A DNA stretch of 64,000 nucleotides from positions 1,671,314 to 1,735,313 of the forward strand of contig NZ_HG964937.1 in assembly GCF_000613245.1 (NCBI RefSeq). Reading direction: 5' to 3'. Shown piece after piece: positions 54,736-63,419 of this stretch (positions within the stretch are counted from its first letter, which is position 1; the number at the start of each line of letters is the position of its first letter). The DNA is from Mycobacterium asiaticum DSM 44297. GTDB lineage: Bacteria; Actinomycetota; Actinomycetes; Mycobacteriales; Mycobacteriaceae. Position numbers and translations under genes: made by a program. The notes beneath the pieces are model-generated. The model did no database searches. It saw only the letters and a list, made by a program, of their open reading frames with translations, and had not been told where the DNA came from.

Positions 54736-55629
54736 ATGACCGCAACGATGAGCAAGGCCCGATCGCTGACGCTCGTCACCGTCGCCTATGTAATAGCCGT
54801 TGGCGTGGCCGTCGCCTGGCTGGCGTGGGGCCCGAGCACCGGGCGGCTGTGGCTGGACACCTTCGTCGCCGATGTGCTGGCCACCCTGGTGGTATTCGCA
54901 TTCAGCCGCGCCTACCGCAACTCGAGCTTCTACGACGCCTACTGGAGCGTCATCCCGCCGTTGCTCACCTTCTACTGGTGGAGTCAGGCCGGGCCAGGAG
55001 TCGACCAACTGCGGTGCTGGCTGGTGGCCACTCTGGTGACGTTGTGGGCGGTGCGCTTGACCGCGAACTGGGTTTACGGCTTCGAAGGCCTTCATCACGA
55101 GGATTGGCGCTACCCAATGTTCCGCGAGCGCGCCGGGCGATGGGAGTTCCTCGTCGACCTGGTCGCGATCCACCTCATTCCGACAACCCAGGTATTCGCC
55201 GGCATGCTGCCGGTGTATGTCTGCGTCACCCATGCCGGCTCCGGCATCCGATGGCTGACCATCGTCGCGTTCGTGGTCGGTGTCGCCGCGGTGGCGCTCG
55301 AACTCATCGCCGATGTCCAGCTGCACCGATTCGTTCGGGACCGCCGCCCCGGCGAGGCCATGACGCGGGGCTTGTGGAACTGGTCTCGGCATCCGAACTA
55401 CTTCGGGGAGTTCAGCTTCTGGTTCGCCCTGGCGCTGTTCGGGGTGGCGGCATCGCCCTCGGACGCGTGGTGGTTGTTCGTCGGAGCGGCGGCGATGCTG
55501 GCCATGTTCCTGGGCGCCAGCATCCCGATGATGGAGACGCGCAGTCTGCAGCGCCGCCCGGACTATCAGCAGGTCATTGACCGGGTGCCGCGCTTCGTGC
55601 CCAGGCCCCCGCGCCGAGTCGCTGCGTGA
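54736..55629 (+). CDS. DUF1295 (steroid 5-alpha-reductase-like) membrane protein
   Basis: The 297-residue protein has about six to seven hydrophobic segments. The C-terminal motif NWSRHPNYFGEFSFWFALALF is typical of the DUF1295/steroid-5-alpha-reductase/ICMT-like fold that binds NADPH. Family members reduce enones of sterols or methylate lipids. It overlaps the next flavoprotein gene by four bases. With a KstR-like box upstream, a role in sterol metabolism is a reasonable inference, not shown. Confidence 0.85.
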   Translation: MTATMSKARSLTLVTVAYVIAVGVAVAWLAWGPSTGRLWLDTFVADVLATLVVFAFSRAYRNSSFYDAYWSVIPPLLTFYWWSQAGPGVDQLRCWLVATLVTLWAVRLTANWVYGFEGLHHEDWRYPMFRERAGRWEFLVDLVAIHLIPTTQVFAGMLPVYVCVTHAGSGIRWLTIVAFVVGVAAVALELIADVQLHRFVRDRRPGEAMTRGLWNWSRHPNYFGEFSFWFALALFGVAASPSDAWWLFVGAAAMLAMFLGASIPMMETRSLQRRPDYQQVIDRVPRFVPRPPRRVAA

Positions 55630-56750
55630 GCCGCAAACGCGTCGTCGTCGCGGGCCTCGGGGACGTCGGCCTGCTGACCGCCATCCGGTTGGCCCCGCAC
55701 GCCGACGTGGTAGGAATCTCGGTCAAGCCCGGCCTGGTCAGCGGCCAGGAACTCGGCGTCCGACTCGCCAGACCCGATGACTGGGCACGGGACTACTGGA
55801 TCCCGTTCGACAGGTTTCGCCGACTCGACAGGGTCCGGACGGTGCAGGGCGAACTGACGGGCGTCGACCTGGCGGCCCACACGGTCACCGGCCGGCGTCC
55901 CGACGGCACCACTTTCACCGAGGACTACGACGCGCTGGTGATCTCCACTGGTGTCAGCAATGGGTTCTGGCGCCAGCCGACGTTGCAGTCGCCCGCCGAT
56001 GTCGGCGCGAACTTATATGCGGCACATGAGCAATTAGGTACTGCGAAATCGGTCCTTGTGGTCGGCGGCGGAGCGGCCGCGGTGAGCTCGGCGGTCAACC
56101 TGGCCACCACCTGGCCGGACAAGCGAATCGACTTGTACTTTCCCGGCGAACGCCCGCTAAGCGAGTATCACCCGCGGATCTGGAGGCGTGTCCACGCCCG
56201 GTTGGAGCGACTCGGGGTGGGGCTGCATCCAGGCCACCGCGCTTTGATCGCAGACCAGTTCACCGGCGACGCGATCACCACCGAACCGGTCCGCTGGAGC
56301 TCCGGGCAGACCCCGGCCGTCGCTGATGCCGTGCTGTGGGCGATCGGTCGGGTCCAACCCAACACCGGCTGGCTGCCGCCGGAATTGCTGGATGAGCGGG
56401 GATTCGTCCGGGTGACGGCGGAACTGTGGGTGCCGGGCCATCGCGATGTCTTCGCGGTGGGCGATGTGGCGGCGACCGACCCGCTGCGCAGTTCCGCCCG
56501 AAACCGGGGAGATGCGTTGCTGGCCCGCAACATTCGCGCCACGTTTGCCGGCCGCCCGCTGCGTGCGTTCCGGGCACCAACCCGGCGGTGGGGCTCACTG
56601 ATCGGGATCCAGCCCGACGGGCTGGAGGTGTTCCTGCCCACCGGTCACGCCTTTCGGTTCCCGTTGTGGTCGGTGGAGCGGGTGGTCATGCCCCTGATCG
56701 TGCGTTGGGGCATGTACCGCGGGGTACGGGCGAACCGCCCGTTCGGTTAA
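55626..56750 (+). CDS. FAD/NAD(P)-dependent oxidoreductase (NDH-2/FSP1-like)
   Basis: The 374-residue pyridine nucleotide-disulfide-type flavoprotein has an N-terminal FAD site (VVVAGLGDVGLLTAIRL), a central NAD(P) site (VLVVGGGAAAVSSAVNLA) and the second FAD motif (HRDVFAVGDVAATD). It lacks redox Cys pairs, as expected of the NDH-2/FSP1 group. The first GxGxxG is GLGDVG. It starts with GTG overlapping the DUF1295 stop (GTGA) and could supply electrons to that membrane enzyme or to a quinone. Confidence 0.87.
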   Translation: MSRKRVVVAGLGDVGLLTAIRLAPHADVVGISVKPGLVSGQELGVRLARPDDWARDYWIPFDRFRRLDRVRTVQGELTGVDLAAHTVTGRRPDGTTFTEDYDALVISTGVSNGFWRQPTLQSPADVGANLYAAHEQLGTAKSVLVVGGGAAAVSSAVNLATTWPDKRIDLYFPGERPLSEYHPRIWRRVHARLERLGVGLHPGHRALIADQFTGDAITTEPVRWSSGQTPAVADAVLWAIGRVQPNTGWLPPELLDERGFVRVTAELWVPGHRDVFAVGDVAATDPLRSSARNRGDALLARNIRATFAGRPLRAFRAPTRRWGSLIGIQPDGLEVFLPTGHAFRFPLWSVERVVMPLIVRWGMYRGVRANRPFG

Positions 56751-56762
56751 GGAGAAGCGGTA

Positions 56763-57200
56763 GTGGAGATCTGGGAACTCGTTGCGCGGGAACAAATTCG
56801 CGACACATTGGCACGCTATAACTGGTCGGGTGATGCCGGTCTGGTCGACGACCTTGCCGCAACATTCTGTTCCGACGGCGTGCTGGAAATCCGCGGGCGG
56901 CAACCACTGCAGGGACGCTCCGAGATCGCAGAGTTCCTCGGCGGCCTCACCGGCAACATCGCCACGGGTGCCGATGTCAAACCCATCGTCCGGCACAACG
57001 TGGCCAACGTGTTGTTCACCGGGCTGACGCCCGAGCGAGCCTTCGTCTCGTCGTATTTCACCGTGACGACCCACGTCGGGCTCGACCATTTCGGGCGCTA
57101 CCGCGATGTCTTGGTGCCCGACGCCGACACGTGGCTGATCAAGCACCGGAAGGTGTCGACCGACTGGGCCGCACCAGATTCCGCGATGGCTCGGGGCTGA
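56763..57200 (+). CDS. SnoaL/NTF2-like fold protein
   Basis: The 145-residue protein resembles the SnoaL-like/ring-hydroxylating dioxygenase beta-like fold (EQIRDTLARYNWSGDAGLVDDLAATF ... HNVANVLF), a cone that holds small hydrophobic molecules. It includes ketosteroid isomerase-like relatives; no catalytic residue is asserted. It follows the flavoprotein gene by 12 bases. Its 3' end overlaps the acyltransferase gene on the other strand by 62 bases. Confidence 0.82.
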   Translation: MEIWELVAREQIRDTLARYNWSGDAGLVDDLAATFCSDGVLEIRGRQPLQGRSEIAEFLGGLTGNIATGADVKPIVRHNVANVLFTGLTPERAFVSSYFTVTTHVGLDHFGRYRDVLVPDADTWLIKHRKVSTDWAAPDSAMARG

Positions 57201-58485
57201 TCGCGGCGCGGGCCGATGCCGCCGCGCCCACAAAGCAGGCCAGTGCCGTCCACCCGGCGAAACCCGTCATCCCGTTCTTGGCGAGCAGCACCACCAGAAC
57301 CCCTGCTACACACACCAGCGCGCCGGCGACCGCCGTTCGGGGCCCGCTGGACCGGATCGGACCGTCCCACCAGGGCAGCCGTCGGTGCTCCAGCGGCGAG
57401 AGCAACTTGAACAGCACGGCCATGACGGCGGCGAAGACCGCCGCCCGCAACCCGAGCAGGCCCCAGAACCCCGGTGCGTGCACATCGTAGGCGTCCAGGC
57501 CGACCGCGTGCAGGCCGACGGCTGCCAGCGCGATCGCCGGGATGTGCCACAGGTACAGCGTCATCGCTCCCCCGTTACCCACCGCGACGGCACGCCAGAC
57601 CTGCGGCCGCGCCGCCCAACGCCGGACCGGCGCCGCGGCAGCCACGAACGCACACGACATCCAGGTGCAGTGCAGCGCCAGCAACAGCGTCGGTGGGGCC
57701 ACATTCGACATGCGCTCCGCGCCGGTCACCACCAGCGAAATTTCGTATGTGCCGGCAACCGCCAGCAGCACCTGGCCCGTGAACGCACCGACGGCCGCGA
57801 GAACAGCGGCGCGCACACCGACCAGTCCGCGCGCATACGCGACACCGATCACCACCGGGATCAGCCATACGATCAGGAAGTTGGCCACCCCGGATTCGGC
57901 TGTGCCCACGGCGAATCGGATTCCGTCAACGGCGGCGGCCAGGCTGAGCAGGCCGCCCAGGGTCAAGGCGACCGCACGACCCGTACGCAACCGGGTCAGC
58001 GCAGGCACGAACGCCAGCGCCACCAGGTACACGCCGAGAAACCACAGCAGCGCCACACATTCGCGCCCGAGGTCCGCCGCGGATGCCTGCCCGACGGTTT
58101 CCCGTACCACCAGCAGCGCGACCGTCCACGCTGCGAGGTACCAGAACACCGGGCGGCACAACCGCTGCGCGCGGTTGAACAACCACGCACCCCAGGTCCC
58201 GCCCGGGTGCCAGCCGTAGGCACCCGCGGCGCCGCCGGCCAGGAAGAACAGTGGCATCACCTGAACAATCCAGGTCACCGGCGCGATCGCCGGCATCGCA
58301 CCGAGCAGATTGCCGATGCGCACGCCGCCGGAATCGATCGTGCCGAGCAGCAACGCACAGTGGCCGAACATGACGACGACCAGGGCGGTCAGCCGCGCCA
58401 CGTCGACCGCCCGGTCGCGCGACCGGGCGGTGTCGTTCGCGGCGGGACCGGGCACGCCGGTGGGAGTGCAGGCAGCGAGGGGCAT
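57139..58485 (-). CDS. Acyltransferase-3 family membrane protein
   Basis: The 448-residue polytopic protein probably starts at ATG 58485, with a weak ribosome site. It has 10-12 hydrophobic segments and the family N-terminus DVARLTALVVVMFGHCALLL, with the catalytic His in FGHC. An APLFF-like segment reads MPLFFLAGG. Such enzymes transfer acyl groups to cell-surface sugars or lipids. It is convergent with the SnoaL-like gene and downstream of tex on the same strand. Confidence 0.85.
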   Translation of the reverse strand: MPLAACTPTGVPGPAANDTARSRDRAVDVARLTALVVVMFGHCALLLGTIDSGGVRIGNLLGAMPAIAPVTWIVQVMPLFFLAGGAAGAYGWHPGGTWGAWLFNRAQRLCRPVFWYLAAWTVALLVVRETVGQASAADLGRECVALLWFLGVYLVALAFVPALTRLRTGRAVALTLGGLLSLAAAVDGIRFAVGTAESGVANFLIVWLIPVVIGVAYARGLVGVRAAVLAAVGAFTGQVLLAVAGTYEISLVVTGAERMSNVAPPTLLLALHCTWMSCAFVAAAAPVRRWAARPQVWRAVAVGNGGAMTLYLWHIPAIALAAVGLHAVGLDAYDVHAPGFWGLLGLRAAVFAAVMAVLFKLLSPLEHRRLPWWDGPIRSSGPRTAVAGALVCVAGVLVVLLAKNGMTGFAGWTALACFVGAAASARAAISPEPSRNLVRPSRSTPSGA

Positions 58486-58543
58486 TCGACCAGCATGCCG
58501 AACAGCGGGCCGCGGCGAATGAGTATTACTACCCGACCGTGGT

Positions 58544-60874
58544 CTAGCGGCCGAAACCGGCATCGCGCAACGCCTGAGCCATCGAGTTCCCCGCCGGGGC
58601 ACCTTCCCGGCGACCGGAATGGTTGCCGCGTGCCCGCGGTGCGGGCGCCCGGTCCCTGCGCTGGTCCCGCGGTGCCCGGTCCTGTAGCCGCAGTGTCAAT
58701 CCGATGCGCCGGCGTTCCACGTCGACTTCGGTGACACGCACCCGCACCACTTGCCCGGACCGCACGACATCATGAGGATCCGACACATATCGATCGGCCA
58801 TTGCCGAGACGTGCACCAAGCCGTCCTGGTGCACGCCAATATCGATGAAGGCACCGAATGCGGCCACATTGGTCACCACGCCTTCCAGCACCATGCCGGG
58901 CTTGAGGTCGGTGATCTTCTGCACCCCGGCGGCGAACGTCGCCGAGGTGAACGCCGGCCGGGGGTCACGGCCGGGCTTTTCCAGCTCGGCGAGGATGTCG
59001 GTAACGGTCGGCACACCGAACGTGTCGTCGGCGAAGTCGGCGGGCCTCAGCTTCCGCAGCGCGCGCTGGTCCCCGATGATCTCGGCCAGCGTGAGACCGC
59101 TGCGGTCCAGGATGCGCCGGACCACAGGATAGGCCTCGGGGTGCACGCCGGAGGCATCCAGCGGGTCGTCGCCGTCCCGGATCCGCAGAAAGCCCGCGCA
59201 CTGCTCAAAAGCCTTGGGTCCCAACCGCGGAACGTCGAGCAGGGCACCTCGGTTGGCGAACGGCCCGGCGCTGTCGCGATAGGCGACGATGGCCTCGGCC
59301 AAAGACTCCGAGATGCCCGATACCCGCGACAGCAGGGGGACGGACGCCGTATTGACGTCGACGCCCACCGCATTGACCGCGTCCTCGACTACCGCGTCCA
59401 GGCTTCGGGCGAGGATGCCCGGTGTCACGTCGTGTTGATATTGACCCACGCCGATGGACTTGGGCTCGATCTTGACCAGCTCAGCCAGCGGATCCTGTAG
59501 TCGCCTGGCGATGGAGACCGCCCCGCGCAGGGTGACGTCGAGGCGCGGTAGTTCATGCGCCGCATACGCCGAAGCGGAATAGACCGATGCCCCGGCTTCG
59601 CTCACCATCACTTTGACCGGTACGCGCGACGATTCCCCGGACGCCCGGATGTCGGCGATCAATTCGCTTGCCAGAGCCTCGGTTTCCCGTGACGCGGTGC
59701 CGTTGCCGATGGCGATCAGCTCGATATTGTGCCGCGCGACGAGCGTGGCGAGGGTCGCCTTGGCCGCATCCCACTGGCGCTGCGGTTGATGGGGGTAGAT
59801 CGCGCAGGTGTCCACCACCTTGCCGGTGCCGTCGACCACCGCGACCTTGACGCCGGTCCGGAAGCCCGGGTCGAGGCCGAGCGTCGGGCGGGCGCCGGCC
59901 GGTGCGGCCAGCAACAGATCCTTGAGGTTCTGCGCGAATACGGCGACGGCTTCCGCTTCGGCCCGCTGCCGCAACCGGACCCGGGCATCCACGGTCGCGG
60001 AGAACATCAGCCTGGTACGCCAGGCGAAGCTGACCGTGGTGGCCAGCCATGGGTGAGCGGGGCGGCGATCGGCGCAACGGGCCAGGTCGATGCCGAGGGC
60101 GCGCGCGATCATGGCCTCGTACTCCTGGTCGGGGCCACCGTCGAAGTTGCAGGTCAGCAGCTTCTCCTTCTCGCCGCGCAGGATCGCCAGCACCCGATGC
60201 GAAGGCATCTCGCGCACCGATTCGGTGTACTCGAAGTAATCCCGGAACTTCTGTCCGGCAGCGCTTTTCGCGGCTTCATCGGAGGCCGGACCGGTTCGCA
60301 GGCGAGCCCTGCTCCAGAACGTCTCGCGGATTGAACCGACCAACTCCGCGTTCTCCGCGGCGCGCTCGATGAGGATGTGCCGGGCGCCCTCCAGTGCCGC
60401 GGCGGTGTCGGCGACGCCGGAACCGACAAATTGCCCCGCAGCGGTCTCCGGCGCCACGGCAGGGTCGGCGATCAGTCGGTCGGCCAGCGGCTCGAGGCCC
60501 GCCTCCCGGGCGACCTGCGCCTTGGTCTGCCGCTTGGGCTTGTAGGGCAGATAGATGTCTTCGACGCGCGCCTTGGTGTCGGCGGCGATCAAGGCGCCCC
60601 GCAGCTCGTCTGTGAGCTTGCCCTGTTCTTTGATCGAGGCCAGCACCACGGCGCGGCGCTCGTCGAGTTCCCGCAAATACCGCAACCGCTCCTCGAGGTG
60701 ACGTAGCTGCCCGTCGTCGAGGCTGCCGGTCACCTCTTTGCGGTAGCGGGCAATGAACGGGACAGTGGCACCGTCGTCGAGCAGCCGGACGGCCGCGGCC
60801 ACCTGGGCGTCCGTGATCGCGAGTTCCTCAGCGAGACGGGCATTTACGGTTTTGACACTGGCATTGGGAGTCAC
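58544..60874 (-). CDS. tex: Tex-type RNA-binding transcription accessory protein
   Basis: The 776-residue protein has the Tex layout: an N-terminal helical Tex-N region (about 1-200), a YqgF/RNase H-like domain from about 330 (TLGLDPGFRTGVKVAVVDG), helix-hairpin-helix motifs (about 490-570, VSGISESLAEAIVAYRD), and an S1 RNA-binding domain (about 655-730, GMVLEGVVTNVAAFGAFIDI). A basic Arg/Pro-rich tail follows. Tex modulates transcription and RNA stability in bacteria. It starts at ATG 60874 and stands apart from the SRPBCC-pknE pair by 60 bases. Confidence 0.93.
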   Translation of the reverse strand: MTPNASVKTVNARLAEELAITDAQVAAAVRLLDDGATVPFIARYRKEVTGSLDDGQLRHLEERLRYLRELDERRAVVLASIKEQGKLTDELRGALIAADTKARVEDIYLPYKPKRQTKAQVAREAGLEPLADRLIADPAVAPETAAGQFVGSGVADTAAALEGARHILIERAAENAELVGSIRETFWSRARLRTGPASDEAAKSAAGQKFRDYFEYTESVREMPSHRVLAILRGEKEKLLTCNFDGGPDQEYEAMIARALGIDLARCADRRPAHPWLATTVSFAWRTRLMFSATVDARVRLRQRAEAEAVAVFAQNLKDLLLAAPAGARPTLGLDPGFRTGVKVAVVDGTGKVVDTCAIYPHQPQRQWDAAKATLATLVARHNIELIAIGNGTASRETEALASELIADIRASGESSRVPVKVMVSEAGASVYSASAYAAHELPRLDVTLRGAVSIARRLQDPLAELVKIEPKSIGVGQYQHDVTPGILARSLDAVVEDAVNAVGVDVNTASVPLLSRVSGISESLAEAIVAYRDSAGPFANRGALLDVPRLGPKAFEQCAGFLRIRDGDDPLDASGVHPEAYPVVRRILDRSGLTLAEIIGDQRALRKLRPADFADDTFGVPTVTDILAELEKPGRDPRPAFTSATFAAGVQKITDLKPGMVLEGVVTNVAAFGAFIDIGVHQDGLVHVSAMADRYVSDPHDVVRSGQVVRVRVTEVDVERRRIGLTLRLQDRAPRDQRRDRAPAPRARGNHSGRREGAPAGNSMAQALRDAGFGR

Positions 60875-60934
60875 CGCAGGGACCCTACCGAACGCCTCTG
60901 ACGGCGCCTGGCAGCCCCGGCCCCGGCGAGCCGA

Positions 60935-61420
60935 TTACGGGCGCGGATACCCGCGCCGCACGGTGCGGTCCAGGATGCCGAGTGTGGCCCGCAGCGCGCC
61001 TTCGGAGATGACCGGGAAGATCCCGGCTTCGCGCCACGTAGGGCCAATTTTCGACCAGTCGTAGAACGACGTGACTATTGTGGCCGCGCCGTCCTGGGTC
61101 GGCCGCAGCCGATAACCGTAGACGTGACCGATTTGCGGCCGGATCTGACCGAGAATGGTCCACGCAATCAACCGGTTGCGTTCGAATTCCGAGATCTCGA
61201 CCGTGACGTCGTACTTGCCGAGCTGCGGGAAATCGTTCAGCGCTTCCCGGTCCATGTGCACCACGAAAGTGTCACCGACGGCGGCCACCGGCTCGCCTTC
61301 GGCGTCCTGCAACATCCCCGACGAGTCGATCGCCACATGGCCCTGCGGGTCGCAGAGCACCGCGAAAATGTCCGCTGCCGGTGCGGCGATGGTCCGATCG
61401 ATCTCGATGCGTTCGCTCAT
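60935..61420 (-). CDS. SRPBCC-superfamily (polyketide cyclase/START-like) protein
   Basis: The 161-residue helix-grip protein (RIEIDRTIAAPAADIFAVLCD ... TSFYDWSKIGPTWREAGIFP) would bind a hydrophobic ligand. It has no transmembrane segment. It starts six bases after the pknE stop, so it is almost certainly co-expressed with the kinase. Whether it is a PknE substrate or an independent lipid-binding protein is unknown. Confidence 0.87.
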   Translation of the reverse strand: MSERIEIDRTIAAPAADIFAVLCDPQGHVAIDSSGMLQDAEGEPVAAVGDTFVVHMDREALNDFPQLGKYDVTVEISEFERNRLIAWTILGQIRPQIGHVYGYRLRPTQDGAATIVTSFYDWSKIGPTWREAGIFPVISEGALRATLGILDRTVRRGYPRP

Positions 61421-61426
61421 CGCAGT

Positions 61427-63241
61427 TCAGCCGATCAGCTTGGTGAGCCAGTTGGGATTCTGTAGGTCCACCCCGCCGCTGCCGTCCCAGACGAACGGCG
61501 TCCCCTGGGCATTGAAGCCGGCCAGGGTCGCGCTGGAATTGTTCGCTTTGATTTTCGCGGTACCGAGGTCCATTCCGGATTTGATGCAGTTGGTCGCGTT
61601 GGTGTTGGCTCCGACGGACTGCGCCAGCCGGGCCAGCTCCGCATCGGTCCTATCCGACGCGGCACCCTCCTGCGGCTGGAAGTCGCTGCCGAACAGCGCG
61701 GAGTAGAAATTGGTGTACACCTTCGGGTCATTCTGGCCCGCAACACAATACGAGGCCGCCACGGCCCGGGTCGAGTAATTCTGGGTGTGCGACCGGTCAT
61801 CGAGGAAGTTCAGCAGGTGGTAGCGCACGGCCAGCTTCTTATTCGCCACCGCGGCGTCGATGTCACCGGCGTAGGACCTGATGAAGGCGCCGCACGGCGG
61901 GCAGATCGGTTCGTTGAAGACATCGATCGTCGCGACCGCCGCGGAACTGCCGACGAACACACCGTCATTGAGAACGTTCAACGTGACCGCATCCGCGGTG
62001 GGCGCCGCCGTGGCGGATTTGGGCGGCTGCGGCGACTCCGACCGGCGCGGCGAGAAACCGATGATCACCCCGCCCACCACCGCAACGATGACGGCGATGG
62101 TCAGCCCCGCCCAGAACCAGGGTTTGCGCAACAGCTTGGTGGGACGGGCTTGCTGCTGGCCCCACGGCGGCGTGCCGACAGTGCCGGCGGGTGCACCGCC
62201 CCAGCCCTGGGTGCCCGGCCACTGCGCCGGCAGTGGGCCGCTCGAGGGCGCCCCGGGCGGCATGGCCGCGAACGACGACGGCCCGGACCAACCCTGTGAT
62301 GGCGCCTGAGATGGCACGAACCCGCTGGGTGCCTGCCCCGCGAAGGACGGCGGCACCTGCGCCACCTGACTGCGCTGCAGAATGTCGGTGGCCCGGTCCT
62401 TGTCCGGTGTGGCCAAAGCGGCGTAAGCGGCCGCCGACAGGTCGCTGCAGGTGGGATAGCGGTCAACGGGGTCCTTGGCCATTCCGCGAGCGATCACCTC
62501 GTCGAAGGCGGCGGGGATGCCCGGGCGCGCGACGCTGGGTCGCGGCGGCGGCTGGTTCAGATGCGCGCCCATGACGGCAAGCTGGTCGCCACGGAAGGGC
62601 GGGGTCCCGACCAGGCACTCGTAGAGCACACAAGCCAGCGCGTAGATGTCGGCCCGGTAGGTCACTTCGGTCTCGCCGAAGCGCTCCGGCGCCATGTAGT
62701 AGAGCGTGCCCACCGTGCTGCCGAGTTGCGTGAGCTTCTCGTCGGTGCCGGCGCTGGCGATCCCGAAGTCAACGAGATAGGCGAAGTCGTCGGCGCTGAC
62801 CAGGATGTTTTCCGGTTTCACGTCGCGGTGGGTCACCCCAGCGGCGTGCGCCGCGTCCAGTGCCGAACCGATCTGGCGCACCACCGCCACCGCGCGGGGC
62901 GGGGTGAGCGGGCCGTAGCGCTTCAACAGGGCGGCTAGGTCCTTGCCGTCGATCAGGCGCATGTCCACATACAGCTGGCCGTCGATTTCGCCGTAGTCGT
63001 GGATCGGCACGACGTGCGGTTCCTGTAACCGGCCGGCGGTGCGGGCCTCGCGCTGCATGCGCGTGCGGAAGACCGGATCCTGGGACAGCGTCTGCGACAT
63101 GAGCTTTAGTGCGACGACCCGCTCCCGCACCGTGTCCTCGGCCTCGTAGACGTCGCCCATGCCGCCGCGACCCACCAAGCGTCGCAACAGATATGGTCCG
63201 AACTGCGTGCCTTCCCGCGAACCCTCGGTCGTGTCACCCAT
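61427..63241 (-). CDS. pknE: Serine/threonine protein kinase PknE with extracellular DsbA-like domain
   Basis: The 604-residue kinase starts at ATG 63241 with GAAGGAG upstream. The Hanks domain has GRGGMGDVY, K46, HRDVKPENIL and DFGIA, with GTLYYMAPE. A Pro/Gly-rich juxtamembrane segment of about 75 residues precedes the transmembrane helix (PWFWAGLTIAVIVAVVGG). The extracellular domain is thioredoxin/DsbA-like with CPPC and a late Cys pair, matching the redox-sensor domain of M. tuberculosis PknE. Its juxtamembrane linker is longer than the recalled PknE (566 residues). It is followed by the SRPBCC gene. Confidence 0.95.
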   Translation of the reverse strand: MGDTTEGSREGTQFGPYLLRRLVGRGGMGDVYEAEDTVRERVVALKLMSQTLSQDPVFRTRMQREARTAGRLQEPHVVPIHDYGEIDGQLYVDMRLIDGKDLAALLKRYGPLTPPRAVAVVRQIGSALDAAHAAGVTHRDVKPENILVSADDFAYLVDFGIASAGTDEKLTQLGSTVGTLYYMAPERFGETEVTYRADIYALACVLYECLVGTPPFRGDQLAVMGAHLNQPPPRPSVARPGIPAAFDEVIARGMAKDPVDRYPTCSDLSAAAYAALATPDKDRATDILQRSQVAQVPPSFAGQAPSGFVPSQAPSQGWSGPSSFAAMPPGAPSSGPLPAQWPGTQGWGGAPAGTVGTPPWGQQQARPTKLLRKPWFWAGLTIAVIVAVVGGVIIGFSPRRSESPQPPKSATAAPTADAVTLNVLNDGVFVGSSAAVATIDVFNEPICPPCGAFIRSYAGDIDAAVANKKLAVRYHLLNFLDDRSHTQNYSTRAVAASYCVAGQNDPKVYTNFYSALFGSDFQPQEGAASDRTDAELARLAQSVGANTNATNCIKSGMDLGTAKIKANNSSATLAGFNAQGTPFVWDGSGGVDLQNPNWLTKLIG

Positions 63242-63419
63242 CGCCGACTCCTTCACCCGCCTTTCGCGCGGCTAACCGACCCGAAGCACCTGCACGCGCC
63301 CGACGGTGGAGGCGTCGAACCCGAGTACGCGGTGGCGTGCCAGGCATAAGGCTAATGGTTTGGATGCTTGAAGCGTGCAACTGAGCAGTGCTTCGGCTTG
63401 TGCGGTAATCCAAGGAGGC

